Source of the DNA: Nitrospiraceae bacterium
GTDB taxonomy: Bacteria; Nitrospirota; Thermodesulfovibrionia; UBA6902
Assembly: GCA_020356065.1 (NCBI GenBank)
Contig: CP070632.1
Coordinates: forward strand, 620,490-684,489
Length of the DNA stretch: 64,000 nt
Direction of reading: 5' to 3'
The notes under the pieces are model-generated. The model saw only the letters and a list, made by a program, of their open reading frames with translations, was not told the DNA's origin and did no database searches. Position numbers and translations under genes: made by a program. Shown in pieces: positions 18,580 through 27,545 of this stretch (position 1 is its first letter; each line of letters opens with the position of its first letter).

Positions 18580-18780
18580 TTAATTTTTAACTACATTAAT
18601 AGCCTTGGGACCTTTTGGACCATCTTCGATCTCAAAGCTGACAGAGTCGCCTTCAATAAGGCTCTTGAATCCATCGCCAGATATGGAAGAATAGTGAACG
18701 AACACATCGCTACCTTCAGCTCTTGAAATAAATCCAAATCCTTTGGATTCGTTGAACCACTTGACTGTTCCGTTGATCAT
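18580..18780 (-). CDS. Cold-shock domain protein (CspA family)
   Basis: A 66-residue single-OB-fold RNA/DNA chaperone. RNP1 is KGFGFI and RNP2 is VFVHYS; the start [13 protein letters not shown] and end [10 protein letters not shown] are typical. CspA-family proteins melt RNA hairpins and act as antiterminators. AGGAGG is present about 11 nt before the ATG. The gene has its own promoter (18909-18937), a ~120-nt leader containing a terminator-like hairpin (18840-18874) and a strong terminator downstream. This arrangement suggests leader-level control. Confidence 0.97.
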   Translation of the reverse strand: MINGTVKWFNESKGFGFISRAEGSDVFVHYSSISGDGFKSLIEGDSVSFEIEDGPKGPKAINVVKN

Positions 18781-18839
18781 TTCCAGATTAACCTCCTAAC
18801 TTTAAACTAAAGTATCAGAACGACGACCCTGTAAAGATA

Positions 18840-18874
18840 AAAAAAGACCACAAAGCTGAAAGTCTTTGAGGTCT
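18840..18874 (-). terminator. Terminator-like hairpin in the csp leader (candidate attenuator)
   Basis: On the minus strand, an 11-bp stem with one mismatch (AGACCTCAAAG / CTTTGTGGTCT) and an 8-nt loop is followed directly by six T. It begins about 28 nt after the predicted transcription start and ends ~60 nt before the csp ATG. It has the form of an intrinsic terminator, yet sits upstream of the gene. Confidence 0.65.
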
Positions 18875-18908
18875 GGTCTGCTACAAAAACTTCTGAAACT
18901 TCATTTAA

Positions 18909-18937
18909 ATCCTAACATTAAGAAGATTAATTGTCAA
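18909..18937 (-). promoter_or_regulatory. Sigma-70 promoter of the csp gene
   Basis: Reading the minus strand: TTGACA (18937-18932), a 17-bp spacer, then TAGGAT (18914-18909). The -35 is perfect and the -10 is 4/6. The predicted start is near 18902. Confidence 0.65.
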
Positions 18938-19033
18938 GATATTTTATACGGATTCATAGTGTAATAAAACATTTTTATTCAAACATTTTGGAGCTATAAT
19001 AAAACAGAGTCATAACAGCAGGAGGAGAATTAA

Positions 19034-19225
19034 ATGATTAATAAATATGATCAGCAATGTATGGGTGGTGATGACTGTAAAGAAGAGGAGCATCTCTGCA
19101 AATTAGCCAGAAGATGCGAGCCTGACCAGATCCGGGAGATCATTAGAGATGCGAGATATTTTTGCAGAAAATGCGGCAGGTCAGCACATGAAGCAGATAA
19201 CCTGTGCAAGCCGGTTGATTTGTAG
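19034..19225 (+). CDS. Small CxxC protein, paralogue of the 15970 gene
   Basis: 63 residues. The C-terminal half, YFCRKCGRSAHEADNLCKP, repeats the YFC-x2-CG...LCKP pattern seen twice in the protein at 15970. The N-terminus adds C-x5-C and further acidic/Cys residues (QQCMGGDDCKEEEHLCK), so one zinc or iron-sulfur site is likely. GGAGGAG stands about 7 nt before the ATG. A TATAAT at 18995-19000 may be its -10. It is divergent from csp. Function is unknown. Confidence 0.72.
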   Translation: MINKYDQQCMGGDDCKEEEHLCKLARRCEPDQIREIIRDARYFCRKCGRSAHEADNLCKPVDL

Positions 19226-19233
19226 AAAAAATA

Positions 19234-19704
19234 TTATTTTCGTAACGCTGTACTGATAATGAGTAATACAACGCCATCAGCCAGCAGAAGAAGATTAAGA
19301 CCTGCGCTTATGCCATGGAGTTTTGCAAACCGTTTTCTCAACGATGAATCCTCTGCTTCACTTTCAAAGGAATGGATCTGATTTTTTACCTCTTTCACAT
19401 CAGGGTGAAGTTTAAATGTCACGAATATATTTATAATCAGGGCGAGCACAATCAGGAGCAGAGAAAATCTATGTCCCGATTTTGCGAAAGATAATCCCGC
19501 CAGGAGCACAAGTAAAAGGGCAATTACAGACAGGATCAGATTAAACCAGAAATAGCCGGGGAATAATACACCGACAATATTGCCTGCCATGTCCCTGCTG
19601 AATGACTTGAAAATAACAGGGGTTATAATGAATGTATAAATGGTTATCCCGCCTATCCAGAACGACAGGACCAGGTTATATATGATGTGCATGGTAGTAT
19701 TCAT
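19234..19704 (-). CDS. DUF4149/TMEM205-like membrane protein
   Basis: 156 residues with four predicted membrane segments: residues ~8-30 (NLVLSFWIGGITIYTFIITP), ~45-67, ~75-95 and ~130-150. The pattern and the conserved polar loop HPDVKEVKNQI between helices 3 and 4 fit DUF4149. No catalytic motif is visible and no function is known for the family in bacteria. It faces the 19034 gene tail-to-tail, 8 bp apart. Confidence 0.75.
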   Translation of the reverse strand: MNTTMHIIYNLVLSFWIGGITIYTFIITPVIFKSFSRDMAGNIVGVLFPGYFWFNLILSVIALLLVLLAGLSFAKSGHRFSLLLIVLALIINIFVTFKLHPDVKEVKNQIHSFESEAEDSSLRKRFAKLHGISAGLNLLLLADGVVLLIISTALRK

Positions 19705-19832
19705 GGTTTGTAATCAGGATTCATGGATTAAGGGTTCAAGTTAATAATATCTTATCATGCTGGATTTTTCATAGGAACTGCAACATCTTACGATAAGACA
19801 AAGCTCATTGCTCCTGACTTTTGACTCATAAC

Positions 19833-21047
19833 TCATAGCTTTAAAATCGATGGTTTTATACAAATGACCGATATCGTTCCTAACAGACAAAAACCTGCAG
19901 CAGCAGCCAGGGCATTCTGGGTGCCGGTATAATGAGCCAGAGTGCCGACTGTAAAATTTCCAAGAGGCGCCATTCCAAGAAACATGGCAGTGAAGGAACT
20001 CATTACCCGACCCCTTAACGCATCCGGAACAGAGAGCTGTATGATACTGTTCGCTGTAGCTATCATGTTAACGCCGCTGACTCCTACGAGATAGAGCATT
20101 CCATATGAAAGCCAGAGAGATGTGGATTGAGCGAAAATCAGGAGTGACGATGCATACGTGACTCCCGCTGCTGCCATTATCATCCCTTTCCTGGATGCAT
20201 CACCCCTTGCGGCAAGCATTATGGCGCCCGTAAACGCTCCTGCCCCGGCACATCCCATAAGCATTCCCAGACCCGTTGCACCTACCTTGAGTATGACCTC
20301 AGCATATACCGGCAGAAATGAGATGTAGGGAAACCCAAAAAAGCTTATGATGCCTACAGCAATAAGAATGGTATATACGTCAGGATTATGAAAAATATAT
20401 TTTAGACCTTCCCTGAATGATTTTTTTATGTCGTGGCTGCTGGAATGTTTTTCATCCTCTGGTTTGAAACGCATTTTTAGCAACGCAGTGATAATGGCAA
20501 GGAAACTTAAACTGTTCAGAAAGAAACAGTACCCGAGCCCGATTGATCCTATTATAAAACCTGCGATAGCAGGTCCGATCATTCTTGCGGCATGAAAGGC
20601 AGATGAATTAAGAGCGATGGCATTCAGAAGACTTTCCTTCCCTACCATCTCTATGATAATTGACTGTCTTGCCGGAATTTCAAAGGCATGAACAGTCCCG
20701 ATCATAAAGGCAAGAGCCAGCACAAACCATACATTTACAGTATCTGTTACTACCAGAACAGTGAGAATCAGGGCAAGAATCATCAGAAGTATATGGGCAG
20801 AGAGCAATATGTATCTCTTGGGATGTCTGTCAGCCATGACACCTCCTGCGAGGGTAAATAGCAGAATGGGCGATGAGGCGGCTGTTCCGGCAAGACCGAG
20901 AAAGAAAGGCGATTCTGTCAGCTGGAAAACGAGCCAGCCCTGGGCTGCCTGATGCATCCAGGTCCCGGTAAGAGATATAAGCTGGCCAAACCAGAACATC
21001 CTGAAGTTTCTGTGCCTGAGGGATTCCAGAGGATTAACAGAGTTCAT
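19833..21047 (-). CDS. MFS transporter, EntS-like exporter family
   Basis: About 404 residues and 12 membrane helices. Family clues are the N-terminus NPLESLRHRNFRMFWFGQLIS, the loop 2-3 motif GGVMADRHPKRYILL and IGSIGLGYCFFLNSLSFLAII in the middle. Relatives export siderophores or drugs, so a small-molecule exporter is likely, but the substrate is open. The frame continues to 21089, but that would overlap the divergent metal-transport gene. ATG 21047 gives a standard N-terminus. It shares its upstream region with znuA, where palindromic sites lie, so metal-linked control is possible. Confidence 0.86.
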   Translation of the reverse strand: MNSVNPLESLRHRNFRMFWFGQLISLTGTWMHQAAQGWLVFQLTESPFFLGLAGTAASSPILLFTLAGGVMADRHPKRYILLSAHILLMILALILTVLVVTDTVNVWFVLALAFMIGTVHAFEIPARQSIIIEMVGKESLLNAIALNSSAFHAARMIGPAIAGFIIGSIGLGYCFFLNSLSFLAIITALLKMRFKPEDEKHSSSHDIKKSFREGLKYIFHNPDVYTILIAVGIISFFGFPYISFLPVYAEVILKVGATGLGMLMGCAGAGAFTGAIMLAARGDASRKGMIMAAAGVTYASSLLIFAQSTSLWLSYGMLYLVGVSGVNMIATANSIIQLSVPDALRGRVMSSFTAMFLGMAPLGNFTVGTLAHYTGTQNALAAAAGFCLLGTISVICIKPSILKL

Positions 21048-21074
21048 AACCTGTAATGATAACATAACGATACA

Positions 21075-21129
21075 GTTTGAACGGTTCAAACCGCCTGATC
21101 AGTTCAAACCGTTATTATTATGTTATAAT
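21075..21129. promoter_or_regulatory. Palindromic operator and -10 in the MFS/znuA divergent region
   Basis: A perfect 17-bp palindrome GTTTGAAC-G-GTTCAAAC (21075-21091) is followed by a direct repeat of its right half, GTTCAAACCG (21084-21093 and 21102-21111), 18 bp apart. TATAAT at 21124-21129 lies just downstream, 14 bp before the znuA ATG. The layout suits a repressor controlling metal uptake, but the motif is not a Zur box I recognise. Confidence 0.5.
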
Positions 21130-21142
21130 TTTATCCGTGAAC

Positions 21143-22027
21143 ATGCTCTTGAGGAAGGGAATTTTTATTTTACTTTGCATGGCGGTTTTCATGCAGGCCT
21201 GTGAGACCAAATCCGATATATCTGATGTCAGACTGACCATCCTTACAACCATTCCTCCCCTTTACAGTTTTACAAAGAACATCACCGGGGACATTGCCAA
21301 TGTTGAAAATCTTCTTCCAAACGGGGCAGATCCACATGATTACTCTTTTGGACCGGCGGACATCAAGAAGGTCTCCAAGGCACAGGTCATCGTAAAAAGC
21401 GGTCTTGGTCTTGAAACATGGCTGGATACATTACTCGCCTCTGCCGCAGAGAATGCGGCCGCAAGGGGACAGGAGCTTTTTGTCGTTGATTCAGCTTCCG
21501 GAGTTGATGTGATCAACAACGACCCGCATATATGGCTGTCACCTGTGAGAGCGGTTACACAGGTGAAAAATATCAGGGACGCCCTGATCAGGGTAGATCC
21601 TGAAAATGCTGAAACGTATTCACTGAACGCATCCTCTTATATAAACCGCCTTATGGAACTACATGGTGAGATTAAAGCTGAAGCAGATAAATTTAAAACA
21701 AAAGAATTTGTTGCCTTTCATTCGGCTTTCAGATATTTTGCAGATGATTATGGACTTGATCAGGTAGCTGTTATCCAGGAATCTCCCGGAGTTGAACCTT
21801 CTCCATCTGCAATCACCAGGGTAATAGACATGATAAGAGATAGAAACATCAGGGTCATATTTTCGGAAGTTGGTTCTTCCCACAAAATTGTCAATTCAAT
21901 TGCGGGCGATCTCGGGCTTGAGGTGTACGGTCTTGATACACTTGAGAAGGGCATGCAGTCAAAAGAGTGGTATGAAAATAAAATGAGATTCAACATTGAG
22001 ATCATGAAGGAAGCGTTCAGTAAATAA
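21143..22027 (+). CDS. znuA: Zinc/manganese ABC transporter substrate-binding lipoprotein
   Basis: Cluster A-1 metal-binding protein that delivers Zn or Mn to the ABC importer. It begins with a lipoprotein signal (lipobox VFMQAC, Cys about residue 18). Probable ligands are His in GADPHDYSFG, His in NDPHIWLSP, His in VAFHSAFRYFA and the acidic residue in IFSEVGSS. The His-rich loop of many ZnuA proteins is absent, so Mn or Fe cannot be excluded. The frame is open from 21077, but ATG 21143 places the signal peptide correctly. ATPase and permease genes follow on the same strand. Confidence 0.9.
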   Translation: MLLRKGIFILLCMAVFMQACETKSDISDVRLTILTTIPPLYSFTKNITGDIANVENLLPNGADPHDYSFGPADIKKVSKAQVIVKSGLGLETWLDTLLASAAENAAARGQELFVVDSASGVDVINNDPHIWLSPVRAVTQVKNIRDALIRVDPENAETYSLNASSYINRLMELHGEIKAEADKFKTKEFVAFHSAFRYFADDYGLDQVAVIQESPGVEPSPSAITRVIDMIRDRNIRVIFSEVGSSHKIVNSIAGDLGLEVYGLDTLEKGMQSKEWYENKMRFNIEIMKEAFSK

Positions 22028-22071
22028 TGGCCTGTTTTATTGGATTAATACGGATTTATTTCTGGTGAGAC

Positions 22072-22824
22072 ATGGATGCATTAAGTGTAGACAATCTGTG
22101 CGTTACGGTCAGTGGACGACATCTTCTTGAAAACATTACATTCTCGGTCAAGCAGGGAAGGGTAGTCGCAATCATAGGTCCAAACGGTGCCGGCAAGACC
22201 ACACTGGTCAGGGCGATTCTTGGCCTGATTCCCTATCAGCAGGGATCGGTATTGATCTATGGACTTCCTGCCGGTGATGGTGAACTCTCTTCCCGGGTGG
22301 GCTATGTACCCCAGAAGCTTGAGTTTGACAGATCTTTTCCTCTGACCGTTTCAGAGCTTCTTCATTTTACGGTTCCTCCGGCCTTTTCCTTTCCGTTTCA
22401 CAAGAGGAAACATGAAGATGAGCATATTGTCCGTCTGCTTGAAATTGTCGGTGCACAGGACTTGAAGGACAGAAACATAGGCGGACTGTCAGGCGGTGAG
22501 CTTCAGAGGGTGATGATTGCAAAGGCCATTGTTAATGATCCGGGCATTCTCTTTCTTGACGAACCTTCGTCCGGGGTTGACATCGAGGGGCAGGAGCGGT
22601 TTCATGATCTTGTTATGAGACTGAATAAGGAACATGACCTGACGGTTATTCTTATATCCCATGATTTAAACGTTGTGTATCGCTTTGCCGATGATGTGCT
22701 TTGCCTTAACCGAAAGCTGGTCTGCAGCGGAAAACCTGCTGAAACGCTCACTGATGAGGTTATCAAGAGTATTTATGGTGAAATGATGGGGGGATATATC
22801 CACAGCTGTCATGACCATGATTAG
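22072..22824 (+). CDS. znuC: Metal ABC transporter ATP-binding protein
   Basis: 250-residue ABC ATPase energising the znu importer. Walker A is GPNGAGKTTLVRAI (~residue 34), the signature LSGGELQRVMIAKAI, Walker B GILFLDEPSSGVD, and the switch His in LISHDLNVVY. The length fits ZnuC/MntB-type subunits. The C-terminus ends with a His-rich tail, HSCHDHD, which may sense or bind metal. It overlaps the permease gene by 14 bp. Confidence 0.94.
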   Translation: MDALSVDNLCVTVSGRHLLENITFSVKQGRVVAIIGPNGAGKTTLVRAILGLIPYQQGSVLIYGLPAGDGELSSRVGYVPQKLEFDRSFPLTVSELLHFTVPPAFSFPFHKRKHEDEHIVRLLEIVGAQDLKDRNIGGLSGGELQRVMIAKAIVNDPGILFLDEPSSGVDIEGQERFHDLVMRLNKEHDLTVILISHDLNVVYRFADDVLCLNRKLVCSGKPAETLTDEVIKSIYGEMMGGYIHSCHDHD

Positions 22825-23620
22825 TGAGTACATTTCATATCCTTTTATCCAGAGGGCATTGATAGCATCTGTCATGGTCGGAATCCTTTGTCCGTTTATC
22901 GGCAACTTTGTTGTGCTCCGCAGGATGTCTTTTTTCTCTGATGCAATTTCACACTCAGCTTTCGCAGGAATAGCAGTGGGAGCCTTGCTCGGCATTGACC
23001 TTTCAATGTCTTCTATCTTAATGGCTGTCATCATATCCTTTGTCATCGCATTTCTTTCTGAAAGGACAAGTCTGTCCCATGATACAGTTATCGGTGTCGC
23101 GTTTTCAGGTTCGATCGCTTCCGGTATGCTGATCATGGGAATGATGAAAGGTTACAGGGCCGACCTTTTTTCATATCTTTTTGGAGATATTCTTGCGATT
23201 ACCCAGAGGGACCTCTACATTATTCTGTCTGTGGCCATACTGGCAATAGTCACAATGCTCGTTTTTTTCAAGTCATTTCTTCAGATTACGTTCAACAGGG
23301 AACTGGCCCGCGTAGAGGGCATTAATGTAAGGCTGTTTGAGTATCTACTTTTTTTCATTATAGCCATTGTGGTCACAGTCAGTCTGAAGATCGTCGGAAT
23401 CATACTTGTCACCTCGCTGATAATCGTCCCAGCGGCTGCGGCAAAAAATGTTGCCTCCAATATGAGGCAATTATTCAGCTTTTCAAGTCTGTTCGGTGTT
23501 CTCTCGGGTATCGCAGGGCTTGCCGGATCTGTGTATCTTGACACTGCTTCAGGACCGACCATCGTTATGATAAGCATAGGGATATTTATATTGACCCTGT
23601 TCAGGGGACGAGCGGTATAG
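22811..23620 (+). CDS. znuB: Metal ABC transporter permease
   Basis: 269 residues, about eight membrane helices, ABC-3 permease family (ZnuB/MntC). Family features are CPFIGNFVVLRRMSFFSDAI near the N-terminus and the coupling stretch GINVRLFEYLLFF. ATG 22811 overlaps znuC by 14 bp; ATG 22817 is an alternative two codons later. It completes a znuA-znuC-znuB operon. No Zur-type regulator is in the window. Confidence 0.94.
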   Translation: MTMISEYISYPFIQRALIASVMVGILCPFIGNFVVLRRMSFFSDAISHSAFAGIAVGALLGIDLSMSSILMAVIISFVIAFLSERTSLSHDTVIGVAFSGSIASGMLIMGMMKGYRADLFSYLFGDILAITQRDLYIILSVAILAIVTMLVFFKSFLQITFNRELARVEGINVRLFEYLLFFIIAIVVTVSLKIVGIILVTSLIIVPAAAAKNVASNMRQLFSFSSLFGVLSGIAGLAGSVYLDTASGPTIVMISIGIFILTLFRGRAV

Positions 23621-23732
23621 TATTTCAGGTCGGGACTCTTCATGAAAACCAAGCAAATCGAATGCTGTCTCTTTTATCGATGTTAATAATTTCAAGAAAA
23701 TAAAACCTCATAATTTCTTAATGAAAAGAATT

Positions 23733-23753
23733 CCTCGCAGCTCTGCTGCGGGG
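23733..23753 (+). terminator. Hairpin after the znu operon
   Basis: A 9-bp GC-rich stem CCTCGCAGC / GCTGCGGGG with a TCT loop, in the 357-bp gap before the diguanylate cyclase gene. The following sequence is only moderately T-rich, so termination is uncertain. The rest of the gap holds AT-rich sequence without a recognised feature. Confidence 0.4.
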
Positions 23754-23977
23754 TTGTTCATCAACGGCTTCCTGAGGCCACATGCAATTTTGTGGATATG
23801 TAGGCTTGTAAATGTCTGCCTGAAATGAAATTTTCTGCGATATACCCATTTTTTTGGTATTTTTTGCTTATGCATACATCTCACTTTTTCTGCTAAAGTT
23901 ACCGACAGCTTTATCCGATGATAATGTATATAAATGAAACTTGTATAGGGAATTATTGCGTCCATGGATCATACAAA

Positions 23978-25129
23978 ATGAAGAACCTATTAACCAGGAT
24001 TAACATAAGCTCTCCTTTTCAGATAAAGGAGGAAAAGATTTTCCAGAGGATCGGCGTTACGTTCTTAGGAGTTTCGCTGGTCGTCATATTGATAATCATG
24101 TCTTTATTCTTCTTGTATGCGAAAGAGAAAATTAAAAAAAATCTTATTGCTGACGGAACAGTTTTAACCAGTGTTGTTGCGCGTTATTCTCTGAGTGACC
24201 TGAAAAAGAAGGATGCGAACAGACTTTTTGAGATTATCAATTATTCAGGAATGAGGAGTGGTCTGATTTATAGCTTCGTTATGGACAACAACAAGAACAC
24301 AATTGTAAAGAACGTCAAGAAATATGTTCATAATGAGCATATTGCCACACGGTCTCTCTCTTCAATAAACCCTCTCATGCAGACATATAAAGACAACAAA
24401 ACAGACTATACGATATATGAATTTTCCCATCCCCTTTTCATTAACGGGATAAAGGAAGGGACTGTGAGGCTGGGGTTCTCCCCTGATATAAATCCTCTCT
24501 TCTCTGACAGTGATATGAGGGGGATGCTGTTAATCGGGACTTTATTCTTTACCCTCGTTCCCACTTTCTATTATATGGTAAGAGGTTTTATACGGCTGCA
24601 TATATTATCTATTACAGATGAACTCACGGGTCTGTATAACAGGCGGGGATTTTTTAAACTCGCGGAAAACCGCCTGATGCCTGCCAAACGAACTGAGAAA
24701 AAGCTCATGCTCCTTTATGCAGACCTGGATAACATGAAGGAGATAAACGACGAGTATGGTCATAATGAAGGGGACAGGATGTTAATAAAAACTGCTAACA
24801 TTCTTAAAATAACATACCGTGAATCTGATATCATAGCCCGCATCGGGGGCGATGAGTTTGTAGTATTCCCGGTGGGAAGCAGTGAAGACCATGTGGATAT
24901 CATTGTCAATCGTCTTAAGGAAAACATCGATAAATATAACAAAAAAAATAATAACACATATTCATTGAACATAAGTACCGGGGTAGCCACGTATGACCCG
25001 CATTCAGTGAAGTCGCTCGAAGAGCTTATTTCTCAGGCTGACAGGATAATGTATGAAAACAAGAAAAGGAGGAAAAATACATTTAACAGCAGCAATAGTG
25101 ATATAAAAGGCTACGCCTGTTCCGGATGA
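23978..25129 (+). CDS. Membrane diguanylate cyclase (GGDEF) with extracytoplasmic sensor
   Basis: Makes c-di-GMP from GTP. Two membrane helices (about residues 28-49 and 185-205) flank a ~130-residue extracytoplasmic sensor. The GGDEF domain starts at SITDELTGLYNRRGFF. The active site reads IGGDEFVVFP, and the inhibitory I-site RESD lies exactly five residues before it. The enzyme is thus predicted active and product-inhibited. The sensor half is closely similar to that of the next gene. ATG 23978 gives an N-terminus aligned with that paralogue and is preferred to the frame's first start at 23918. It opens the signalling/pilus block. Confidence 0.9.
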   Translation: MKNLLTRINISSPFQIKEEKIFQRIGVTFLGVSLVVILIIMSLFFLYAKEKIKKNLIADGTVLTSVVARYSLSDLKKKDANRLFEIINYSGMRSGLIYSFVMDNNKNTIVKNVKKYVHNEHIATRSLSSINPLMQTYKDNKTDYTIYEFSHPLFINGIKEGTVRLGFSPDINPLFSDSDMRGMLLIGTLFFTLVPTFYYMVRGFIRLHILSITDELTGLYNRRGFFKLAENRLMPAKRTEKKLMLLYADLDNMKEINDEYGHNEGDRMLIKTANILKITYRESDIIARIGGDEFVVFPVGSSEDHVDIIVNRLKENIDKYNKKNNNTYSLNISTGVATYDPHSVKSLEELISQADRIMYENKKRRKNTFNSSNSDIKGYACSG

Positions 25130-25138
25130 TATAACGAT

Positions 25139-27061
25139 ATGACAAACTTCACATCATTACTGAGGAAGACCCCACCCATTAAGCTAAAAGAGGATACATT
25201 TATTCAAAGGATAGGGCTGATTTCCATTGGGGTGTCGTTGATTATTATATTATCCATCATGTCTTTATTTGTCCTGTATGCGAAACAGAAGAACCAGAAA
25301 GAGATAACTACGTATGGATATGCCCTGACTGATATGGTGTCAAATTATTTTGTGAAAGGGCCGGATGGAGCAGATGCCAAAAACATTATAGACATAGTAG
25401 AAATGCTGGGCGGGAAAAGCGGTCTTGTCTATGCCATGGTCATGGATCGGGACAGAAAAATTACTGCCCATACAAATAGTAATAACGCAGGTCGCATACT
25501 CAATGATGCACTTAGTGTACAGATTGCTTCCTCAACTAACCCCCTGAAACAGACATACCGCGATCCGGATACGCAACTTGAAATTCTCGAATTTTCCCGC
25601 CCCCTCTATAGTGGAGGGGAAAAAATCGGGGCGGTGCGCCTGGGGTTTTCACAGGATGCATTTCCCCTTTTTTCTGATAATGAAATCCGGGGGCTCTTAC
25701 TGATTGCTACTCTTATTTTTTCACTTGTTCCCGTTTTTTACTATCTGGTTCGCAGGTCTCCAAAACTCCTGACCTCCTTTGATGAAGAACTTAATCAGCT
25801 GCTTTCCAGGAATCATATGGAGACGGTAACAGATGTTGCTGGAAAGTCCAGCGGGTCTGTGTCTGACAGGTTCAACCATATCATGTCACGCTATAAGAAC
25901 CAATATCATAATTTAAAAACATCCTGTGAAGATATGGAAGTTGCAAACGGTATCCTGTCATATGAAAAGGAGCGAATTGAATCTGTAATCGAGAACATAG
26001 AAGACGGGGTTCTGGTGAGAGATTTAGTTGGAAATATTATATTCGCTAACAGGGCCATGACCAACCTGCTGAAATTATCCAGAGAACAGGTTATTGGTAA
26101 AACAATACAGGACTGCATTGATAACGAGGATATCATATCCTTTATTGAAAGGAATCAACTGAACAAAAATTCTTTCACTCAGAAGAACCAGGAAATTGTT
26201 TTGAAGCAGGCAGGCGAAGATAAAATTGTGCTTATCTCATATCTGCCGTTATTCAGCGCTGATGAAAATGCACTCGGTAATATCATTATTGGCAGAGACA
26301 TCACAGAATCAAAGATTATGCAGAAGAACCAATCAGACTTTATCGCTCATGTTTCCCACGAACTGAGAACACCGTTGACTACCATAAAGAGTTATATTGA
26401 AATGCTGATGGATGATGAAGTGAGCGACAAGGATACCAAGATCGACTTTTACAATACCATAAACGATGAGGTAAACCGCCTTTCAAGGCTTGTCAATAAC
26501 CTGCTCAATATTTCACAGATCGAAACAGGCAATCTGATTATGGATAAAAGTATGATTAAAACGCATGAGTTTTTTAAAGATATCATCCGGTCCATAGAAT
26601 CCCAGGCCAACAGCAGGAATATACACTTTAAGACGGTCCTGCCTGATAAGTTATCAGCAATGATGGGGGAGAAGGATATGCTCCGTGTTTCTATCCTGAA
26701 CATTCTGAACAATGCTCTTAAATATACTCCCTCAGGAGAATCTGTCAAATTTTCGGCAGAAGAAAGTGACAGTGAGATTAAAGTACATATTTCTGATTCA
26801 GGATTTGGTATTTCAGAAGATGAACTCCCTCATATATTTGATAAATTCTTCAGATCCTCAGATGAAAACATAAAAAAACACACGGGCAATGGCCTGGGTC
26901 TTTCATTAAGCAGGGAAATAATAAAGCTGCACAATGGAAAGATCGAGGTAGAAAGTGAACTTGGGAAGGGGACACACTTTACTCTCATATTCTCCAAAGA
27001 GGAAAGCCCCAGAATAGGTAACCATAACGGGAGCATGAGTTCTCTGATGGATAATAAATGA
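25139..27061 (+). CDS. Sensor histidine kinase with PAS domain, paralogous sensor to the cyclase
   Basis: 640 residues. Residues 1-210 match the neighbouring cyclase: FIQRIGLISIGVSL in helix 1, a sensor containing the shared SSTNPLKQTYRDP element, and GGEKIGAVRLGFS before helix 2. A PAS domain follows (IEDGVLVRDLVGNIIF, ~288), then HisKA with the phospho-His in FIAHVSHELRTPLT (~403). The HATPase domain has N-box NILNNALKYTP, G1 DSGFGISEDELP and G2 GNGLGLSLS. It sits 9 bp after the cyclase and 18 bp before a single-domain response regulator, its likely partner. The signal is unknown. Confidence 0.92.
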   Translation: MTNFTSLLRKTPPIKLKEDTFIQRIGLISIGVSLIIILSIMSLFVLYAKQKNQKEITTYGYALTDMVSNYFVKGPDGADAKNIIDIVEMLGGKSGLVYAMVMDRDRKITAHTNSNNAGRILNDALSVQIASSTNPLKQTYRDPDTQLEILEFSRPLYSGGEKIGAVRLGFSQDAFPLFSDNEIRGLLLIATLIFSLVPVFYYLVRRSPKLLTSFDEELNQLLSRNHMETVTDVAGKSSGSVSDRFNHIMSRYKNQYHNLKTSCEDMEVANGILSYEKERIESVIENIEDGVLVRDLVGNIIFANRAMTNLLKLSREQVIGKTIQDCIDNEDIISFIERNQLNKNSFTQKNQEIVLKQAGEDKIVLISYLPLFSADENALGNIIIGRDITESKIMQKNQSDFIAHVSHELRTPLTTIKSYIEMLMDDEVSDKDTKIDFYNTINDEVNRLSRLVNNLLNISQIETGNLIMDKSMIKTHEFFKDIIRSIESQANSRNIHFKTVLPDKLSAMMGEKDMLRVSILNILNNALKYTPSGESVKFSAEESDSEIKVHISDSGFGISEDELPHIFDKFFRSSDENIKKHTGNGLGLSLSREIIKLHNGKIEVESELGKGTHFTLIFSKEESPRIGNHNGSMSSLMDNK

Positions 27062-27079
27062 CCGGGAAACGAATAGTGC

Positions 27080-27493
27080 ATGGAAGGAATTGACTCTGCA
27101 TATACAAAAAAAGTACTTATCGTAGATGATGAGCCATATATTGTGCGCGTGCTGAAATTAAAACTTGAACATGCAGGATATGAGGTGCTAACTGCTGTTA
27201 ATGGTATCGATGGGATGGAGAAGTTTGTCAGGGAAAAACCGGCAGTAGTCATTTCGGACATAAAAATGCCGCTCGTCGATGGTCAGGAACTGTATAACAT
27301 GATGATGCATCATAAGAGTAAAGAGCCCTATTTTGTCATAGCGATGACATCATCAGTAGATAACAGCTTACAAAAGTGGGCCAGTGAGTTATCGAATGTT
27401 CAATTTGTTGAAAAACCGTTCAGTCCGAGCAATATTCTGAAGGTCGTCAATGAATATTTTTCAAAACTGCAGGAGTCAAATGCCGCACGATAA
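27080..27493 (+). CDS. Single-domain response regulator (CheY/PilG-like receiver)
   Basis: 137 residues, receiver only. Acidic pocket VDDEP, phospho-acceptor Asp in VISDIKMP (~61), Ser/Thr at MTSS and Lys in VEKPFSP are all present. There is no output domain, so it must act by protein contact, as CheY or PilG/PilH do. Position after the kinase suggests it is the phosphoryl target and passes the signal to the HD-GYP, STAS or pilus motor proteins downstream. Confidence 0.9.
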   Translation: MEGIDSAYTKKVLIVDDEPYIVRVLKLKLEHAGYEVLTAVNGIDGMEKFVREKPAVVISDIKMPLVDGQELYNMMMHHKSKEPYFVIAMTSSVDNSLQKWASELSNVQFVEKPFSPSNILKVVNEYFSKLQESNAAR

Positions 27494-27545
27494 TCCCTGA
27501 GATATTTGGTGCCTATCAGAAGGGTATTGAACGTTTCTCATATAA

